Shown here piece by piece: positions 7,765 through 17,456 of a stretch of DNA of 63,171 nucleotides; position 1 is the first letter of the stretch, and each line of letters starts with the position of its first letter. Below the pieces are notes generated by a model. It did no database searches. It had not been told where the DNA came from and saw nothing but the letters and a program-made list of their open reading frames with translations. The position numbers and the translations under genes are program-made. This stretch comes from an uncultured Pelagibacteraceae bacterium (lineage in GTDB: Bacteria > Pseudomonadota > Alphaproteobacteria > Pelagibacterales > Pelagibacteraceae): contig CABZDY010000002.1 of assembly GCA_902524635.1 (NCBI GenBank), positions 1 through 63,171 on the forward strand. The letters run 5' to 3'.

Positions 7765-9540
7765 TTAATTGATTTTTTGTAGTTTTTTAAGCTCTTTTAA
7801 CTCATTAAATGTTGCTTCGCTTAAATCCTTTGAAAATCTTGATTCTAAATCTGTTATTCTTAATTCGAGCTCATAATTTTTAAGGTCTCTTATTAGCTCA
7901 GATAAGATTTCAAGAATTTTTTGATCATCATTTAAATTTTTAACTAATATATGCTTTACAGAAGCATATTTAAAAACTCTTTCAATTAAGCTCTGATCAA
8001 TATTTAACCTATCAATATCTATATTTTCAAAATTGTTGGTTTGGTTTAATATTTCCTCAAATAATAATTTGTTTTCACTACTAAATAGTTTCACATTTTC
8101 AATTAGATTAAAATTATCTTTTATAAGTTCTGATTTTTTTATCAGAATATATAAAAAAGAAAATTCCTTAATATCAATAGCTTTTAAAGCCTTTGTCTCA
8201 TTATAATAGTTTTGAGTTGATTTGAGCGACTTTGTGAGTTTGGTATAATATTTTTTATATTTAAAGTTTGTATTTGGCGTCAATTCGGAAACTTTTTCTA
8301 AGAAGTATTCAAGTACATATTTTTTAATTAATTCATCCTTAATTGTAGATGCTATTGTTCTAAGTTTTTTTTCAAAAATAGCTCTTGATGAAGGATTATC
8401 ATTCATGTCTTTCGAATAATGATTAAATATAAATTTATGAATAGGGACAGAATTACTTTTTGAAAAATCTTCAAAAAAATCCTTTCCCTTTTCATTTACA
8501 AAGCTATCTGGGTCATGTTTGTCGGGTAAGAATAAAAACGAAATTTCTTTTTCAGGTTTTAGTTCAATAACTGAATTTTCTGCTGCTCTTAATGCTGCTT
8601 TATATCCACTTTCATCACCATCGAAACAAACAGTGATATGTTGAAAAAATTGATTCAGAGTTAATATTTGTCTTGTAGTTAAAGAAGTGCCTAAATTTGC
8701 AACAACATTTTCCACTTTATTTTTACTAAGACCAACTACATCCATATAACCTTCAACAAGAAATATGTTATTAATATTATTTGAAAGTTTTCTGGTAAAA
8801 TCTAGATTATAAAGATTAGATCCTTTTTTAAAAAATGGAGTCTCTGGTGAATTAATATACTTAGCAAGATATTTACTATCTTTTAAAATTCTCCCTCCAA
8901 GAGCTATCGGGTCACCTGAAATATTGTTAATTGGAAAAATTACTCTTTCTTTAAACCTATCCACATATTTTTTTTTATTTTCGTCAAAATAAAATAATCC
9001 TGTTTCTTTGATTTCACTTTCAGTAAATTCTTTGAAAATCTCTTCTTTAAAAATTTCATGATTTGAAACATATCCAATTTTAAATTTCTTTACTTCTTCA
9101 ATAGTTAAACTTCTATTTTTTAAATAATTCTTTGCTTCTTTTGCTAAAGGGTTTTTAAAAAGATCATTGTGATAAAACTCCACATATTTTGCATATATTA
9201 CTTTATACTTATTCCATTTTTCTTCTCTAATCTTATCCTCTTTAGAAAATGTATAAGGCCTCATTCCTGCTAAATTTGCTAAATATTTGACTGACTCACC
9301 AAATTTAAGATTTTGGGTTTTCATGACAAAATCAAAAATATTTCCATGCTCTGCTGTACTAAAGCAGTGATAAAATTCCTTTTCATCATTTACGGTAAAA
9401 GAAGGTGTTTTTTCAGTCTTAAATGGTGAAAGTCCGACGTATTCCTTTCCTCTCTTTTTTAAATTAACAGTTTTTGAAACTACAGTTGAAATTTTTAATC
9501 TAGTTTTTATTTCTTGTAAGTACTCTTTTGGGTATCTCAT
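7765..9540 (-). CDS. dnaG: DNA primase DnaG
   Basis: DnaG makes the RNA primers for replication. The N-terminal domain retains the fold context (GLSPFKTEKTPSFTVNDEKE, then YHCFSTAEHGNIFDFV). However, of the usual zinc ligands C-x2-H...C-x2-C only one Cys remains: they read S, K, C and T. The TOPRIM core is intact, with FLVEGYMDVVGL (acidic Glu) and VCFDGDESGYKAA (DxD). The C-terminal helicase-binding part is present, total 591 aa. Alphaproteobacterial primases are, to my recollection, often altered at the zinc site, so this may be lineage-typical. The ATG overlaps the yqeY stop as ATGA. Confidence 0.96.
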   Translation of the reverse strand: MRYPKEYLQEIKTRLKISTVVSKTVNLKKRGKEYVGLSPFKTEKTPSFTVNDEKEFYHCFSTAEHGNIFDFVMKTQNLKFGESVKYLANLAGMRPYTFSKEDKIREEKWNKYKVIYAKYVEFYHNDLFKNPLAKEAKNYLKNRSLTIEEVKKFKIGYVSNHEIFKEEIFKEFTESEIKETGLFYFDENKKKYVDRFKERVIFPINNISGDPIALGGRILKDSKYLAKYINSPETPFFKKGSNLYNLDFTRKLSNNINNIFLVEGYMDVVGLSKNKVENVVANLGTSLTTRQILTLNQFFQHITVCFDGDESGYKAALRAAENSVIELKPEKEISFLFLPDKHDPDSFVNEKGKDFFEDFSKSNSVPIHKFIFNHYSKDMNDNPSSRAIFEKKLRTIASTIKDELIKKYVLEYFLEKVSELTPNTNFKYKKYYTKLTKSLKSTQNYYNETKALKAIDIKEFSFLYILIKKSELIKDNFNLIENVKLFSSENKLLFEEILNQTNNFENIDIDRLNIDQSLIERVFKYASVKHILVKNLNDDQKILEILSELIRDLKNYELELRITDLESRFSKDLSEATFNELKELKKLQKIN

Positions 9541-10001
9541 TTTTGATTTAACAATTCTTTTATAATTGCTCCTGCTTTAGAAAAATCAATACTGTCAGCA
9601 TTATTTTTTTTTAATTCACCCATAACTTTTCCCATATCCTTTATTGAGTTTGCGCCTGTTAATTTAATTACCTCCTCACAAATTTTTTTGATATCATCTT
9701 CGCTAATCTGTTTAGGTAAATATTGACTAATTACACCGACTTCTTGTTCTTCTATATCCTGGAGATCCTTACGATTGTTCTTTTTATACAATTCAATTGA
9801 TTCGCTACGTTGTTTAATCATTTTTTTTAATAGTTTCTTAATATCCTCATCGTTGGTTACTTTTTTTTCCAACCCAGATCTATTGTTAATATCCAAATCC
9901 TTAATCCCAGATAATATTAACCTGTAAGTTGATATTTTATATTTATCTTTAGCTTTTAAAGCTGTTTTGTAGTCTGACTCTATACTATCTCTTAATGACA
10001 T
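9537..10001 (-). CDS. yqeY: GatB/YqeY domain protein
   Basis: This small protein resembles the C-terminal tRNA-binding tail of GatB, the amidotransferase subunit, and may act with tRNA or tRNA-dependent amidation; the function in bacteria is not settled. The start is placed at the ATG at 10001 (MSLRDSIESDYKTALKAKDK), since family members begin there. The 27 extra residues in the ORF track read through the upstream AT-rich region. Typical motifs are YRLILSGIKDLDI, EEQEVGVISQYLPKQ and DMGKVMGELKK. It overlaps dnaG by 4 nt, forming yqeY-dnaG-rpoD, a gene order common in alphaproteobacteria. Confidence 0.93.
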   Translation of the reverse strand: MSLRDSIESDYKTALKAKDKYKISTYRLILSGIKDLDINNRSGLEKKVTNDEDIKKLLKKMIKQRSESIELYKKNNRKDLQDIEEQEVGVISQYLPKQISEDDIKKICEEVIKLTGANSIKDMGKVMGELKKNNADSIDFSKAGAIIKELLNQK

Positions 10002-10108
10002 ATTTAATTTTAGCGTATTAAGAATATTCTTCAAAAAAAAAAATATTTTATTTACAAAATATACATTAGATGTGTTGCGCAAAAAAAGGTTTTATTGTAT
10101 AGACCTTT

Positions 10109-10120
10109 AACTCATGAGTT
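10109..10120. promoter_or_regulatory. 12-bp perfect palindrome upstream of carA
   Basis: AACTCATGAGTT is a perfect 12-bp palindrome ending 4 nt before the carA start. Just upstream, AAAGGT...ACCTTT forms a 6-bp inverted repeat with a 12-nt loop (about 10085-10108). Either could be an operator or an RNA structure near the ribosome binding region. It may also be chance in AT-rich DNA. Confidence 0.3.
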
Positions 10121-10124
10121 GTAA

Positions 10125-11318
10125 TTGAACAAAAAACAAAAAAATAAAATTGCAATTAAACTTCAATTTCCAACAGGTATTTTAGTTCTAGATAATAAGT
10201 TAGTTTTTAAGGGGATTGGCCTTGGATATCAGGGAACCTCAACTGGCGAGGTTTGTTTTAATACATCTTTAACAGGATATCAGGAAATTATATCAGACCC
10301 ATCATATGCTGGACAAATTATAAACTTTACATTTCCTCATATTGGAAATGTTGGAACTAACAATGAAGATTTAGAATCTGATAAAGTATGGACGAGGGGT
10401 GCAATATTCAATTCTGAAATAACATCTCCATCAAATTATAGAGCTTTAAAGAGTTTAGATGAATGGCTAAAAAAAAATAAAATTGTTGGTCTAACTGGAT
10501 TAGATACTAGAAGCCTAACAAACTTGATTAGAGAAAAAGGTGCACCAAAAGGCACTATTTCAAATAATGCAAAAGGGAAATTCAATGTTAAAAAACTAAT
10601 TAATATGTCAATTAAATGGCCTGGTTTAGATGGACTAGATCTTGCAAAAGAGGTATCAACTACAAAAACTTATATCTGGAAAGGATTTAAGACTTGGAAA
10701 AAAGAAATTGGGTACAAAAAAAATATTAAAACAAAGTTTAAAATTGTTGCAATTGATTATGGTATAAAGAAAAATATTTTAAGATATTTTTCTGATTATA
10801 ACTGTGAAGTTAAAGTAGTTTCTTGTAAAAAAACCGCTGATGAAATTATGAAACTTAATCCAGATGGTATTTTTTTATCTAATGGCCCAGGAGATCCAGC
10901 GGCAACTGGAGAGTATGCAATTAATAATATAAAGAAATTAATAAAATTGAATTATCCAATTTTTGGAATCTGTCTTGGTCATCAAATTTTAGCTTTAGCT
11001 TTGAATGCAAAAACAAAAAAAATGAAATTAGGTCATAGAGGTGCCAATCATCCAGTCAAAAATTTAAGAAATAATTCAGTTGAGATTACAAGTCAAAATC
11101 ATGGATTTGTTGTTATAGAAAAAAGCTTATCTAAAAATATTCAAATTACTCATAAGTCACTTTTTGACGATTCTATTGAAGGAATTAGGTTAAAAAATAA
11201 ACCTGTCTTTTCTGTTCAGTATCACCCAGAAGCAAATCCTGGCCCTCAAGATAGTCAATATTTATTCAACAACTTTATTCAAGATGTAAAAAAACATGCC
11301 AAAAAGAAAAGACATTAA
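10125..11318 (+). CDS. carA: Carbamoyl-phosphate synthase small (glutaminase) subunit CarA
   Basis: CarA hydrolyses glutamine and channels ammonia to CarB for carbamoyl phosphate, used for arginine and pyrimidines. The N-terminal domain has [29 protein letters not shown]. The class I glutamine amidotransferase half has the nucleophile motif [16 protein letters not shown] and the His-Glu pair [13 protein letters not shown]. At 397 aa the length is normal. The start is a TTG at 10125; no in-frame ATG lies close, and the ATG at 10114 is in another frame and stops after four codons. It overlaps carB by 23 nt. Confidence 0.97.
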   Translation: MNKKQKNKIAIKLQFPTGILVLDNKLVFKGIGLGYQGTSTGEVCFNTSLTGYQEIISDPSYAGQIINFTFPHIGNVGTNNEDLESDKVWTRGAIFNSEITSPSNYRALKSLDEWLKKNKIVGLTGLDTRSLTNLIREKGAPKGTISNNAKGKFNVKKLINMSIKWPGLDGLDLAKEVSTTKTYIWKGFKTWKKEIGYKKNIKTKFKIVAIDYGIKKNILRYFSDYNCEVKVVSCKKTADEIMKLNPDGIFLSNGPGDPAATGEYAINNIKKLIKLNYPIFGICLGHQILALALNAKTKKMKLGHRGANHPVKNLRNNSVEITSQNHGFVVIEKSLSKNIQITHKSLFDDSIEGIRLKNKPVFSVQYHPEANPGPQDSQYLFNNFIQDVKKHAKKKRH

Positions 11319-14300
11319 AAAAATATTAGTTATAGGAGCTGGCCCGATAATAATTGGACAAGCATGTGAATTTGATTATTCAGGTACACAAGCTTGTAAA
11401 GCTCTTAAAGATGAAGGTTTTGAGGTAGTTTTAATAAATTCAAATCCTGCAACTATCATGACTGATCCTGGAGTTGCTGATAAAACCTATATTGAACCCA
11501 TCACAATTCCTGTTTTAGAGGAAGTTATTAAAAAAGAAAAACCTAATGCGATTTTACCAACAATGGGGGGGCAGACTGCATTAAATTTGGCAATAAGTGC
11601 AGAAAAAGCTGGATTACTTAAAAAATATAAAATCGAATTGATAGGTGCAAAATCCAAGGCAATTGAAAATGCTGAAGATCGTAAAAAATTTAGAAAAAAT
11701 ATGTCTGACATTGGTTTAGATTTGCCAAAATCAAGAATAATAAATCATTTTAAAGATGCAGCAAAATGTTTGAAGAAGATAGGATTACCAGCAATTATTA
11801 GACCATCTTTTACTTTGGGTGGTTTAGGAGGAGGTATTGCTAAAAACAAAAAAGATTTCTTTAAACTTGTCAAAACTGGGATGAACGAATCCCCTCAAAA
11901 TCAGGTTTTAATTGAAGAGTCGTTGGAAGGTTGGAAAGAATTTGAAATGGAGGTTGTAAGAGACAAAAAAGATAACTGTATAATAATTTGTTCAATAGAA
12001 AATGTAGATCCAATGGGTATCCATACAGGAGACTCTATCACGGTTGCTCCAGCATTAACCTTAACTGATAAAGAATACCAGGTCATGAGAAATGCATCTA
12101 TTGCCTGCTTAAGAAAAATTGGAGTTGAAACAGGGGGATCAAATGTTCAGTTTGCGATAAATCCTAGAAATGGAAGAATGGTTATAATAGAAATGAATCC
12201 GAGAGTATCAAGATCCTCTGCTCTTGCATCAAAAGCAACAGGTTTCCCGATTGCGAAAGTAGCAGCCAAACTTGCGGTGGGATACACTTTAGATGAATTA
12301 AAAAATGAAATTACAAAAGTGACTCCAGCTTCATTTGAACCAACAATTGATTATGTTGTTACAAAAATTCCAAGATTTACATTTGAAAAGTTTTCAGATA
12401 CTCAAGCGATGCTTGGAACTTCAATGAGATCTGTTGGTGAAGCAATGGCAATTGGAAGAAATTTCAAAGAGTCTTTTCAAAAAGCTTTGGTATCTTTAGA
12501 AACTGGATTTTCTGGATTAGATAATTATTTTAATTACTCAAAAAAAGATATTATTAAAAATTTAAAGGTTAATATTCCAAATAGACTATTATTAATTGCA
12601 GAAGCTTTTAGGAAAAATATTTCTTTAAACAAAATATACATGTTATCAAATGTTGATCCCTGGTTCTTAAATCAAATTAAGGATCTTGTGGACGAGGAGA
12701 AAAATATAAAAAAGTTAGGTATTCCTAAAACTTATAATGAATTTAACAGAATAAAATCAATTGGATTTTCAGATAAAAAGTTATCAAAAATTACTGGAAT
12801 TAAAGAAGGAATTATTAGATCTAAAAGGGTTGCACTTAAAGTTTTACCTGTATTTAAAAAGGTAGACACTTGTGCAGCAGAATTTAAATCCTTTACTCCA
12901 TATATGTATTCAACATACCAGAGGAGTTTTTCATTGAATACTGAGTGTGAGGCAGATCCTAGCAATAGAAATAAGATAATAATTCTTGGAGGAGGTCCAA
13001 ATAGAATTGGACAGGGAATAGAGTTTGATTATTGTTGTTGTCAGGCAAGCTTTTCTTTGAAAGAAGCTGGATTTGAAACAATAATGGTCAATTGTAACCC
13101 TGAAACAGTTTCGACAGACTATGACACCAGCAATAGACTGTATTTTGAGCCACTGGTTGAAGAATACGTTCAAAATATAATCTTAAAAGAAAAATCAAAT
13201 GGAAATCTGATAGGTATTATTACTCAATTTGGAGGCCAAACTCCAATTAAACTAGCAAAATTCTTACATGAAAATAAATTACCAATACTTGGTACTCAAT
13301 ATACTTCAATTGATCTTGCAGAGGACAGAGATAGATTTAGAGATCTATTGATTAAATTAAATTTAAAACAAGCAAATAGTGGAATTGCTATCAAATTTGA
13401 TCAAGCAATTAAAATAAGTGAAAAAATTGGACTGCCTGTTGTTGTTAGACCTTCATATGTTTTAGGTGGAAGAGCAATGGAAATTGTTCATGATAAAAGC
13501 CAGCTTAAAAAGTTTATTAATGAGGCTTTTAAAGCTTCAGAACAAAATCCAATTTTAATTGATAAATTTATTGATAACGCAATGGAAGTTGATGTAGATG
13601 CTATCTCTGATGGTAAAGATGTTTATGTTGCTGGTATCATGCAGCATATAGAAGAAGCAGGAGTTCATTCTGGAGACTCTGCTTGTTGCCTACCGCCAGT
13701 TTCTATCAAAGATAACCTTCTAAAAGAAATTAAGGTTCAAACAAGAAGACTAGCTTTAGCATTAAAAGTTAAAGGACTTTTAAATATTCAATTTGCAATT
13801 AAGAAAGATGAAATATTTGTTATTGAAGTAAATCCAAGAGCGAGTAGGACAGTTCCATTTGTGTCAAAAGCTAATGGTATCCCATTAGCCAAAATTGCAT
13901 CAAGAATAATGGCAGGTGAAAAACTTTCAAAATATAAATTAAAATATAAAACCAATAAAAAATTTGCTGTTAAAGAGGCTGTATTTCCATTTAATAAATT
14001 CCCAGATAGTGATCTATTGCTTGGACCAGAGATGAAATCAACAGGAGAAGTGATGGGATTTGATGATGATTTTGGAATGGCGATTGCCAAAAGTCAAATT
14101 GCAGCATCAAACTCCCTTCCTACTAAAGGTTTAGCATTTTTATCCGTAAAAGACTCTCACAAACAAGAAATTATTGGTGTCGCTCAAAGACTTATAAAAC
14201 TTGGATTTACTTTATCAGCTACTAAAGGAACAGCAGATATAATAAAAAAAAATCGAATGAAATGTAGAAAAATTAATAAGGTAAGTAGTGGAAAACCCCA

Positions 14301-14520
14301 TATAGTTGATGTTTTAAATTCTAAAAAAATTGCTTTAGTTATAAATACAGGTGGTGGAAATAGTGAAAGCAGAATTAATGACGCTTTAGCTTTAAGAAGA
14401 GGAACTTTGGCTAATAAAATTCCTTATTGCACCAATATGTCAACAGCTTACTCATTTTTAGAGGCAATAAACTCTCTAAAGACAAAAAAATTAAAGGTCA
14501 AACCCCTTCAAGAAAATTAG
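11296..14520 (+). CDS. carB: Carbamoyl-phosphate synthase large subunit CarB
   Basis: CarB catalyses the two ATP-dependent phosphorylations that make carbamoyl phosphate. It has two homologous ATP-grasp halves, each beginning with a glycine-rich start ([21 protein letters not shown] and [21 protein letters not shown]), and a C-terminal regulatory MGS-like domain ([14 protein letters not shown]). [20 protein letters not shown] and [20 protein letters not shown] are the matching active-site strands in the two halves. The length of 1074 aa is full size. It is translationally coupled to carA and converges with the ATP-grasp gene at 14517, sharing 4 nt. Confidence 0.98.
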   Translation: MPKRKDIKKILVIGAGPIIIGQACEFDYSGTQACKALKDEGFEVVLINSNPATIMTDPGVADKTYIEPITIPVLEEVIKKEKPNAILPTMGGQTALNLAISAEKAGLLKKYKIELIGAKSKAIENAEDRKKFRKNMSDIGLDLPKSRIINHFKDAAKCLKKIGLPAIIRPSFTLGGLGGGIAKNKKDFFKLVKTGMNESPQNQVLIEESLEGWKEFEMEVVRDKKDNCIIICSIENVDPMGIHTGDSITVAPALTLTDKEYQVMRNASIACLRKIGVETGGSNVQFAINPRNGRMVIIEMNPRVSRSSALASKATGFPIAKVAAKLAVGYTLDELKNEITKVTPASFEPTIDYVVTKIPRFTFEKFSDTQAMLGTSMRSVGEAMAIGRNFKESFQKALVSLETGFSGLDNYFNYSKKDIIKNLKVNIPNRLLLIAEAFRKNISLNKIYMLSNVDPWFLNQIKDLVDEEKNIKKLGIPKTYNEFNRIKSIGFSDKKLSKITGIKEGIIRSKRVALKVLPVFKKVDTCAAEFKSFTPYMYSTYQRSFSLNTECEADPSNRNKIIILGGGPNRIGQGIEFDYCCCQASFSLKEAGFETIMVNCNPETVSTDYDTSNRLYFEPLVEEYVQNIILKEKSNGNLIGIITQFGGQTPIKLAKFLHENKLPILGTQYTSIDLAEDRDRFRDLLIKLNLKQANSGIAIKFDQAIKISEKIGLPVVVRPSYVLGGRAMEIVHDKSQLKKFINEAFKASEQNPILIDKFIDNAMEVDVDAISDGKDVYVAGIMQHIEEAGVHSGDSACCLPPVSIKDNLLKEIKVQTRRLALALKVKGLLNIQFAIKKDEIFVIEVNPRASRTVPFVSKANGIPLAKIASRIMAGEKLSKYKLKYKTNKKFAVKEAVFPFNKFPDSDLLLGPEMKSTGEVMGFDDDFGMAIAKSQIAASNSLPTKGLAFLSVKDSHKQEIIGVAQRLIKLGFTLSATKGTADIIKKNRMKCRKINKVSSGKPHIVDVLNSKKIALVINTGGGNSESRINDALALRRGTLANKIPYCTNMSTAYSFLEAINSLKTKKLKVKPLQEN

Positions 14521-15962
14521 GTCTCAACCACCATTGTGTCTTTTGAGCCTCCACCTTGTGAACTATTAACAATAGTACTCCCTTTCCTTAAAGCAACTCT
14601 AGTAAGTCCTCCCATTGTCACATAAGTAGACTTGCCATTTAATATAAACGGTCTTAAATCTAAATGCCTAGGCTCTATTCCATTTTCCGAGATTGTTGGA
14701 ATTGTTGATAAAATCTCCAAAGGTTGAGCTACAAATTCTCTAGGATTTTGTTTTATTTTTTTTATCATTTCTTCTCTCTCTTTTTTTGGAGCTTTAGGAC
14801 CTATCATTATCCCATAACCTCCAGAGGCATTTGCAGGTTTCACGACTAACTTAGATATATTTTCAATTACATGCTGTCTGTGAACTTTATTTTCACATAA
14901 AAATGTTTCTACTTGGTTTAATTTTGGCTGTTCCCCTAAATAATATACAATCATTTTGTTTACATAAGCGTAAACAGCTTTATCATCTGCTACACCTGTT
15001 CCAATTGCATTAATTATTCCAACATTACCTTTTTTCCAGCATTTAAATAACCCAGGCACTCCAATAAGAGAACTTTTGTTAAACACTTTTGGATCAAGAA
15101 ATGTGTCATCTAATCTTCGATATATGCAATCAACTTTTAATTTACCTTTGACAGTTTTCATAAAAACATTATCATTTTCAACAAACAGATCTTTACCCTC
15201 CACAAGAGCTATTCCCATTTGTTCGGCCAAGAACGAATGTTCAAAATAAGCAGAGTTATAAATACCTGGTGTCAAAACAACCATATGAGGATTATCTGTT
15301 TTTTTTGGAATACACTCAACCATGCTTTGATAAAGTTTGTTAGAATATTGATGAACTGACGAAACTTTATATCTTGTAAATAATTCTGGAAATACATCCC
15401 TCATAACCATTCTATTTTCTAACATGTATGACACACCAGATGGTACGCGCAGATTATCTTCAAGTACTAAATACTCTCCATTATAATTTCTTATTAAATC
15501 TATACCTGAAATGTTTGCCCAAGCTTTATACTTTGGTGAAAAACCTTCACATTCTTTCAAATAGTATGGTGAATTAAATATCAAATCCCTAGGTATAACT
15601 TTATCCTTAAAAATTTTTTTCTTGTTATAAACATCATCAATAAATAAGTTTAAAGCTTTAACCCTTTGGGTTAATCCTCTTGATATTTTATTCCATTGAG
15701 ACTTTGGTATGATTCTAGGGATAATATCTAGGGGCCACTTTTTTTCCTCTGCTCTATTATTTGCAGCATAAACTCTAAAATTTATACCTCTAGCACTTAT
15801 TGTACTTTGACAATTTTTTTCAATTTCCTGTAATTTTTTTTTTCCGTGTCTTTCTAGAATACCTGACATTATTCTAGCATGCTTTCTAAGTTTGTTATCT
15901 TCTGTCAAATATCCGTCATATGCGGACTTAGCATCATAGTTTTTCCAGAATGGAGTGACCAT
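14517..15962 (-). CDS. Circularly permuted ATP-grasp protein (DUF404/DUF407 family, Anbu-associated)
   Basis: The protein belongs to the circularly permuted type 2 ATP-grasp family, recognised from [87 protein letters not shown] and [16 protein letters not shown]. Members are thought to catalyse ATP-dependent peptide-bond ligation but substrates are unknown. In many bacteria this gene is clustered with an alpha-E domain protein, a transglutaminase-like protein and the Anbu protease. Here only Anbu is adjacent, divergent across 106 bp; the other two are not in the window. The length of 481 aa is normal for the single-domain form. Confidence 0.9.
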   Translation of the reverse strand: MVTPFWKNYDAKSAYDGYLTEDNKLRKHARIMSGILERHGKKKLQEIEKNCQSTISARGINFRVYAANNRAEEKKWPLDIIPRIIPKSQWNKISRGLTQRVKALNLFIDDVYNKKKIFKDKVIPRDLIFNSPYYLKECEGFSPKYKAWANISGIDLIRNYNGEYLVLEDNLRVPSGVSYMLENRMVMRDVFPELFTRYKVSSVHQYSNKLYQSMVECIPKKTDNPHMVVLTPGIYNSAYFEHSFLAEQMGIALVEGKDLFVENDNVFMKTVKGKLKVDCIYRRLDDTFLDPKVFNKSSLIGVPGLFKCWKKGNVGIINAIGTGVADDKAVYAYVNKMIVYYLGEQPKLNQVETFLCENKVHRQHVIENISKLVVKPANASGGYGIMIGPKAPKKEREEMIKKIKQNPREFVAQPLEILSTIPTISENGIEPRHLDLRPFILNGKSTYVTMGGLTRVALRKGSTIVNSSQGGGSKDTMVVET

Positions 15963-15982
15963 TCATTCATTTTTTAATAAAT

Positions 15983-16032
15983 TATTTTACAAAACAATTG
16001 CTAAAAGCAAATAACAGCTATGTTGTAAAATA
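15983..16032. promoter_or_regulatory. Inverted repeat in the divergent Anbu / ATP-grasp promoter region
   Basis: The 10-bp arm TATTTTACAA (15983-15992) is repeated exactly inverted as TTGTAAAATA (16023-16032). Inside lies a second inverted repeat, TTGCTAAAAGCAA (15998-16010). The two are almost concentric. The element sits between two divergent starts, so a shared operator controlling both genes is a reasonable inference; a cruciform or leader-RNA hairpin is the alternative. Confidence 0.45.
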
Positions 16033-16068
16033 TTTGAAAAATCTGGCTTTTTTAAATAAGAATTACGT

Positions 16069-16794
16069 ATGACATATTGTATAGGAATTAAAACAAACGA
16101 GGGATTGGTATTTGCATCAGATTCTAGGACCAATGCTGGTTTAGATAACGTAAACATATATTCAAAAATGTTTACGCATGATGTTGGGGATAGAACAATA
16201 GTAATTGTTACATCAGGAAATTTAGGAACATCTCAGGCAGTCTATAAATCAATCGAAAAAGATTTGAAAAGTGAGTCTGGTATAATGAATTTAAATACCT
16301 GTAAAGATTTTGAGCAAGTCGCTTCATATGTTGGATCTTTAAATATTGAGCACTCTTCTCCTCAAGGAATTAACACTGATAATGTACTTTTAGGTTCAAC
16401 TTTTATAATTGGTGGGCAAATAAAAGGACAAAAAATGGAACTGTATCTTATTTATCCACAAGGAAATTACATTAGGCCTGCGGATAGCAAACCTTATCTT
16501 GTTATTGGTGAAGTTAAATATGGAAAACCAATTCTTGATAGAGTTATTAAACCAGATGTATCAATTGGTGACGCTTCAAGATGTGCACTGATTTCAATGG
16601 ACTCAACTTTGAAAAGTGATTTAACTGTTGGACCACCAATAGATTTTGCAATTTATAAAAAAGATGAAAATAAATTAGCTTCTTTAAAGTGTCTAAGTAT
16701 AAATGATGAGGATTATTCTAAAGTTTGTAACACTTGGTCTGAGGGAATTTTTAAAGTATTTGACACTTTTCCTAGATTCGATTGGGAAGATTAA
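16069..16794 (+). CDS. Anbu, proteasome-like peptidase (COG3484 type)
   Basis: Anbu (ancestral beta-subunit) is a bacterial Ntn-hydrolase related to proteasome beta subunits and HslV. It begins MTYCIGIKTNEGLVFASDSRTNAG, so removal of the initiator Met exposes Thr as the candidate nucleophile. The Asp in SDSRTNAG and the Lys in IYSKMF fit the conserved catalytic Asp and Lys. ASRCALISMDSTLKSDLTVGPPIDFAIY is the characteristic second half. The 241-aa length is normal. Substrate and partner are unknown; genomic association with ATP-grasp, alpha-E and transglutaminase genes suggests a peptide-conjugate pathway. The stop overlaps the convergent oxygenase gene by 4 nt. Confidence 0.93.
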   Translation: MTYCIGIKTNEGLVFASDSRTNAGLDNVNIYSKMFTHDVGDRTIVIVTSGNLGTSQAVYKSIEKDLKSESGIMNLNTCKDFEQVASYVGSLNIEHSSPQGINTDNVLLGSTFIIGGQIKGQKMELYLIYPQGNYIRPADSKPYLVIGEVKYGKPILDRVIKPDVSIGDASRCALISMDSTLKSDLTVGPPIDFAIYKKDENKLASLKCLSINDEDYSKVCNTWSEGIFKVFDTFPRFDWED

Positions 16795-17456
16795 TCTTCT
16801 ACCTTCCAATCAGTTTTGAAAGTAACATAATTTACTTGTAAGCATCTTCTCTCTTTAATTATTTCTTTTTTTTCCATTCCATGCCAAGTATCAGGCCCAC
16901 TTGAAAAAAAATATCCATAATTATCTTTATAAGGTAATGTTTTTATAAGCTTTAAATCAATATCATAAAAATCAGTTCCTAATTCCTCACTTTCATTATG
17001 TTTATTAACAAATAACAAGCACGACATAAGTTTCTCTTTGATATCGCAATGTGGCTTTAACCAGAAACCTTCTCGATCACAAATTACTTCAACCCTTACA
17101 TATGAATTTGAAAGGTCTTTATTAATTAATTGAGATATTTTTTGATACGTTTTTTTATTTTGAAGTTCTTTAATTAGATTGGTAAGTCCTGGGAATTCAT
17201 TAGAATTTTCCTTGGTGACAAAACATCTGAATTTTAAGGCTTTCCCACCATCTGAAATACCTTCCCTAAATTTTCCCTCTCCTCCATCTATAGCTCTAGT
17301 ACCATCATAATTGAGATTATGTTTTACAGGATCTGTGATATCAGCTGCAACTATCTCATTTATTTGCTCATCTGTAAGAGGTTTGTTTAATTCCCAATGT
17401 ACGAATGGACTATCAAATTTTTTTGAGTCATTAATAATTGAATTTAAATAGGACAT
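16791..17456 (-). CDS. Putative 2-oxoglutarate/Fe(II) oxygenase
   Basis: I do not recognise a named family member, but the fold pattern fits a non-haem 2OG-Fe(II) oxygenase. The metal pair H-x-D is in FWLKPHCDIKEKLMSCLLFVN (about residues 130-150), the distal His in SSGPDTWHGME, and the 2OG-binding Arg in KERRCLQVNYV. The order and spacing (HxD, about 55 residues, H, then R) match the double-stranded beta-helix enzymes. The substrate is unknown. It is 221 aa with no signal peptide, and its ATG overlaps the stop of the upstream ELM1-like gene (TAATG), so the two are probably one transcript. Confidence 0.72.
   Translation of the reverse strand: MSYLNSIINDSKKFDSPFVHWELNKPLTDEQINEIVAADITDPVKHNLNYDGTRAIDGGEGKFREGISDGGKALKFRCFVTKENSNEFPGLTNLIKELQNKKTYQKISQLINKDLSNSYVRVEVICDREGFWLKPHCDIKEKLMSCLLFVNKHNESEELGTDFYDIDLKLIKTLPYKDNYGYFFSSGPDTWHGMEKKEIIKERRCLQVNYVTFKTDWKVED

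Noticed and set aside
11487-14090. Several minus-strand ORFs inside carB (11487-11711, 11901-12086, 12732-12965, 12931-13173, 13788-14090)
   Set aside because: All are antisense to a fully conserved CarB; hydrophobic shadow translations with no family resemblance.
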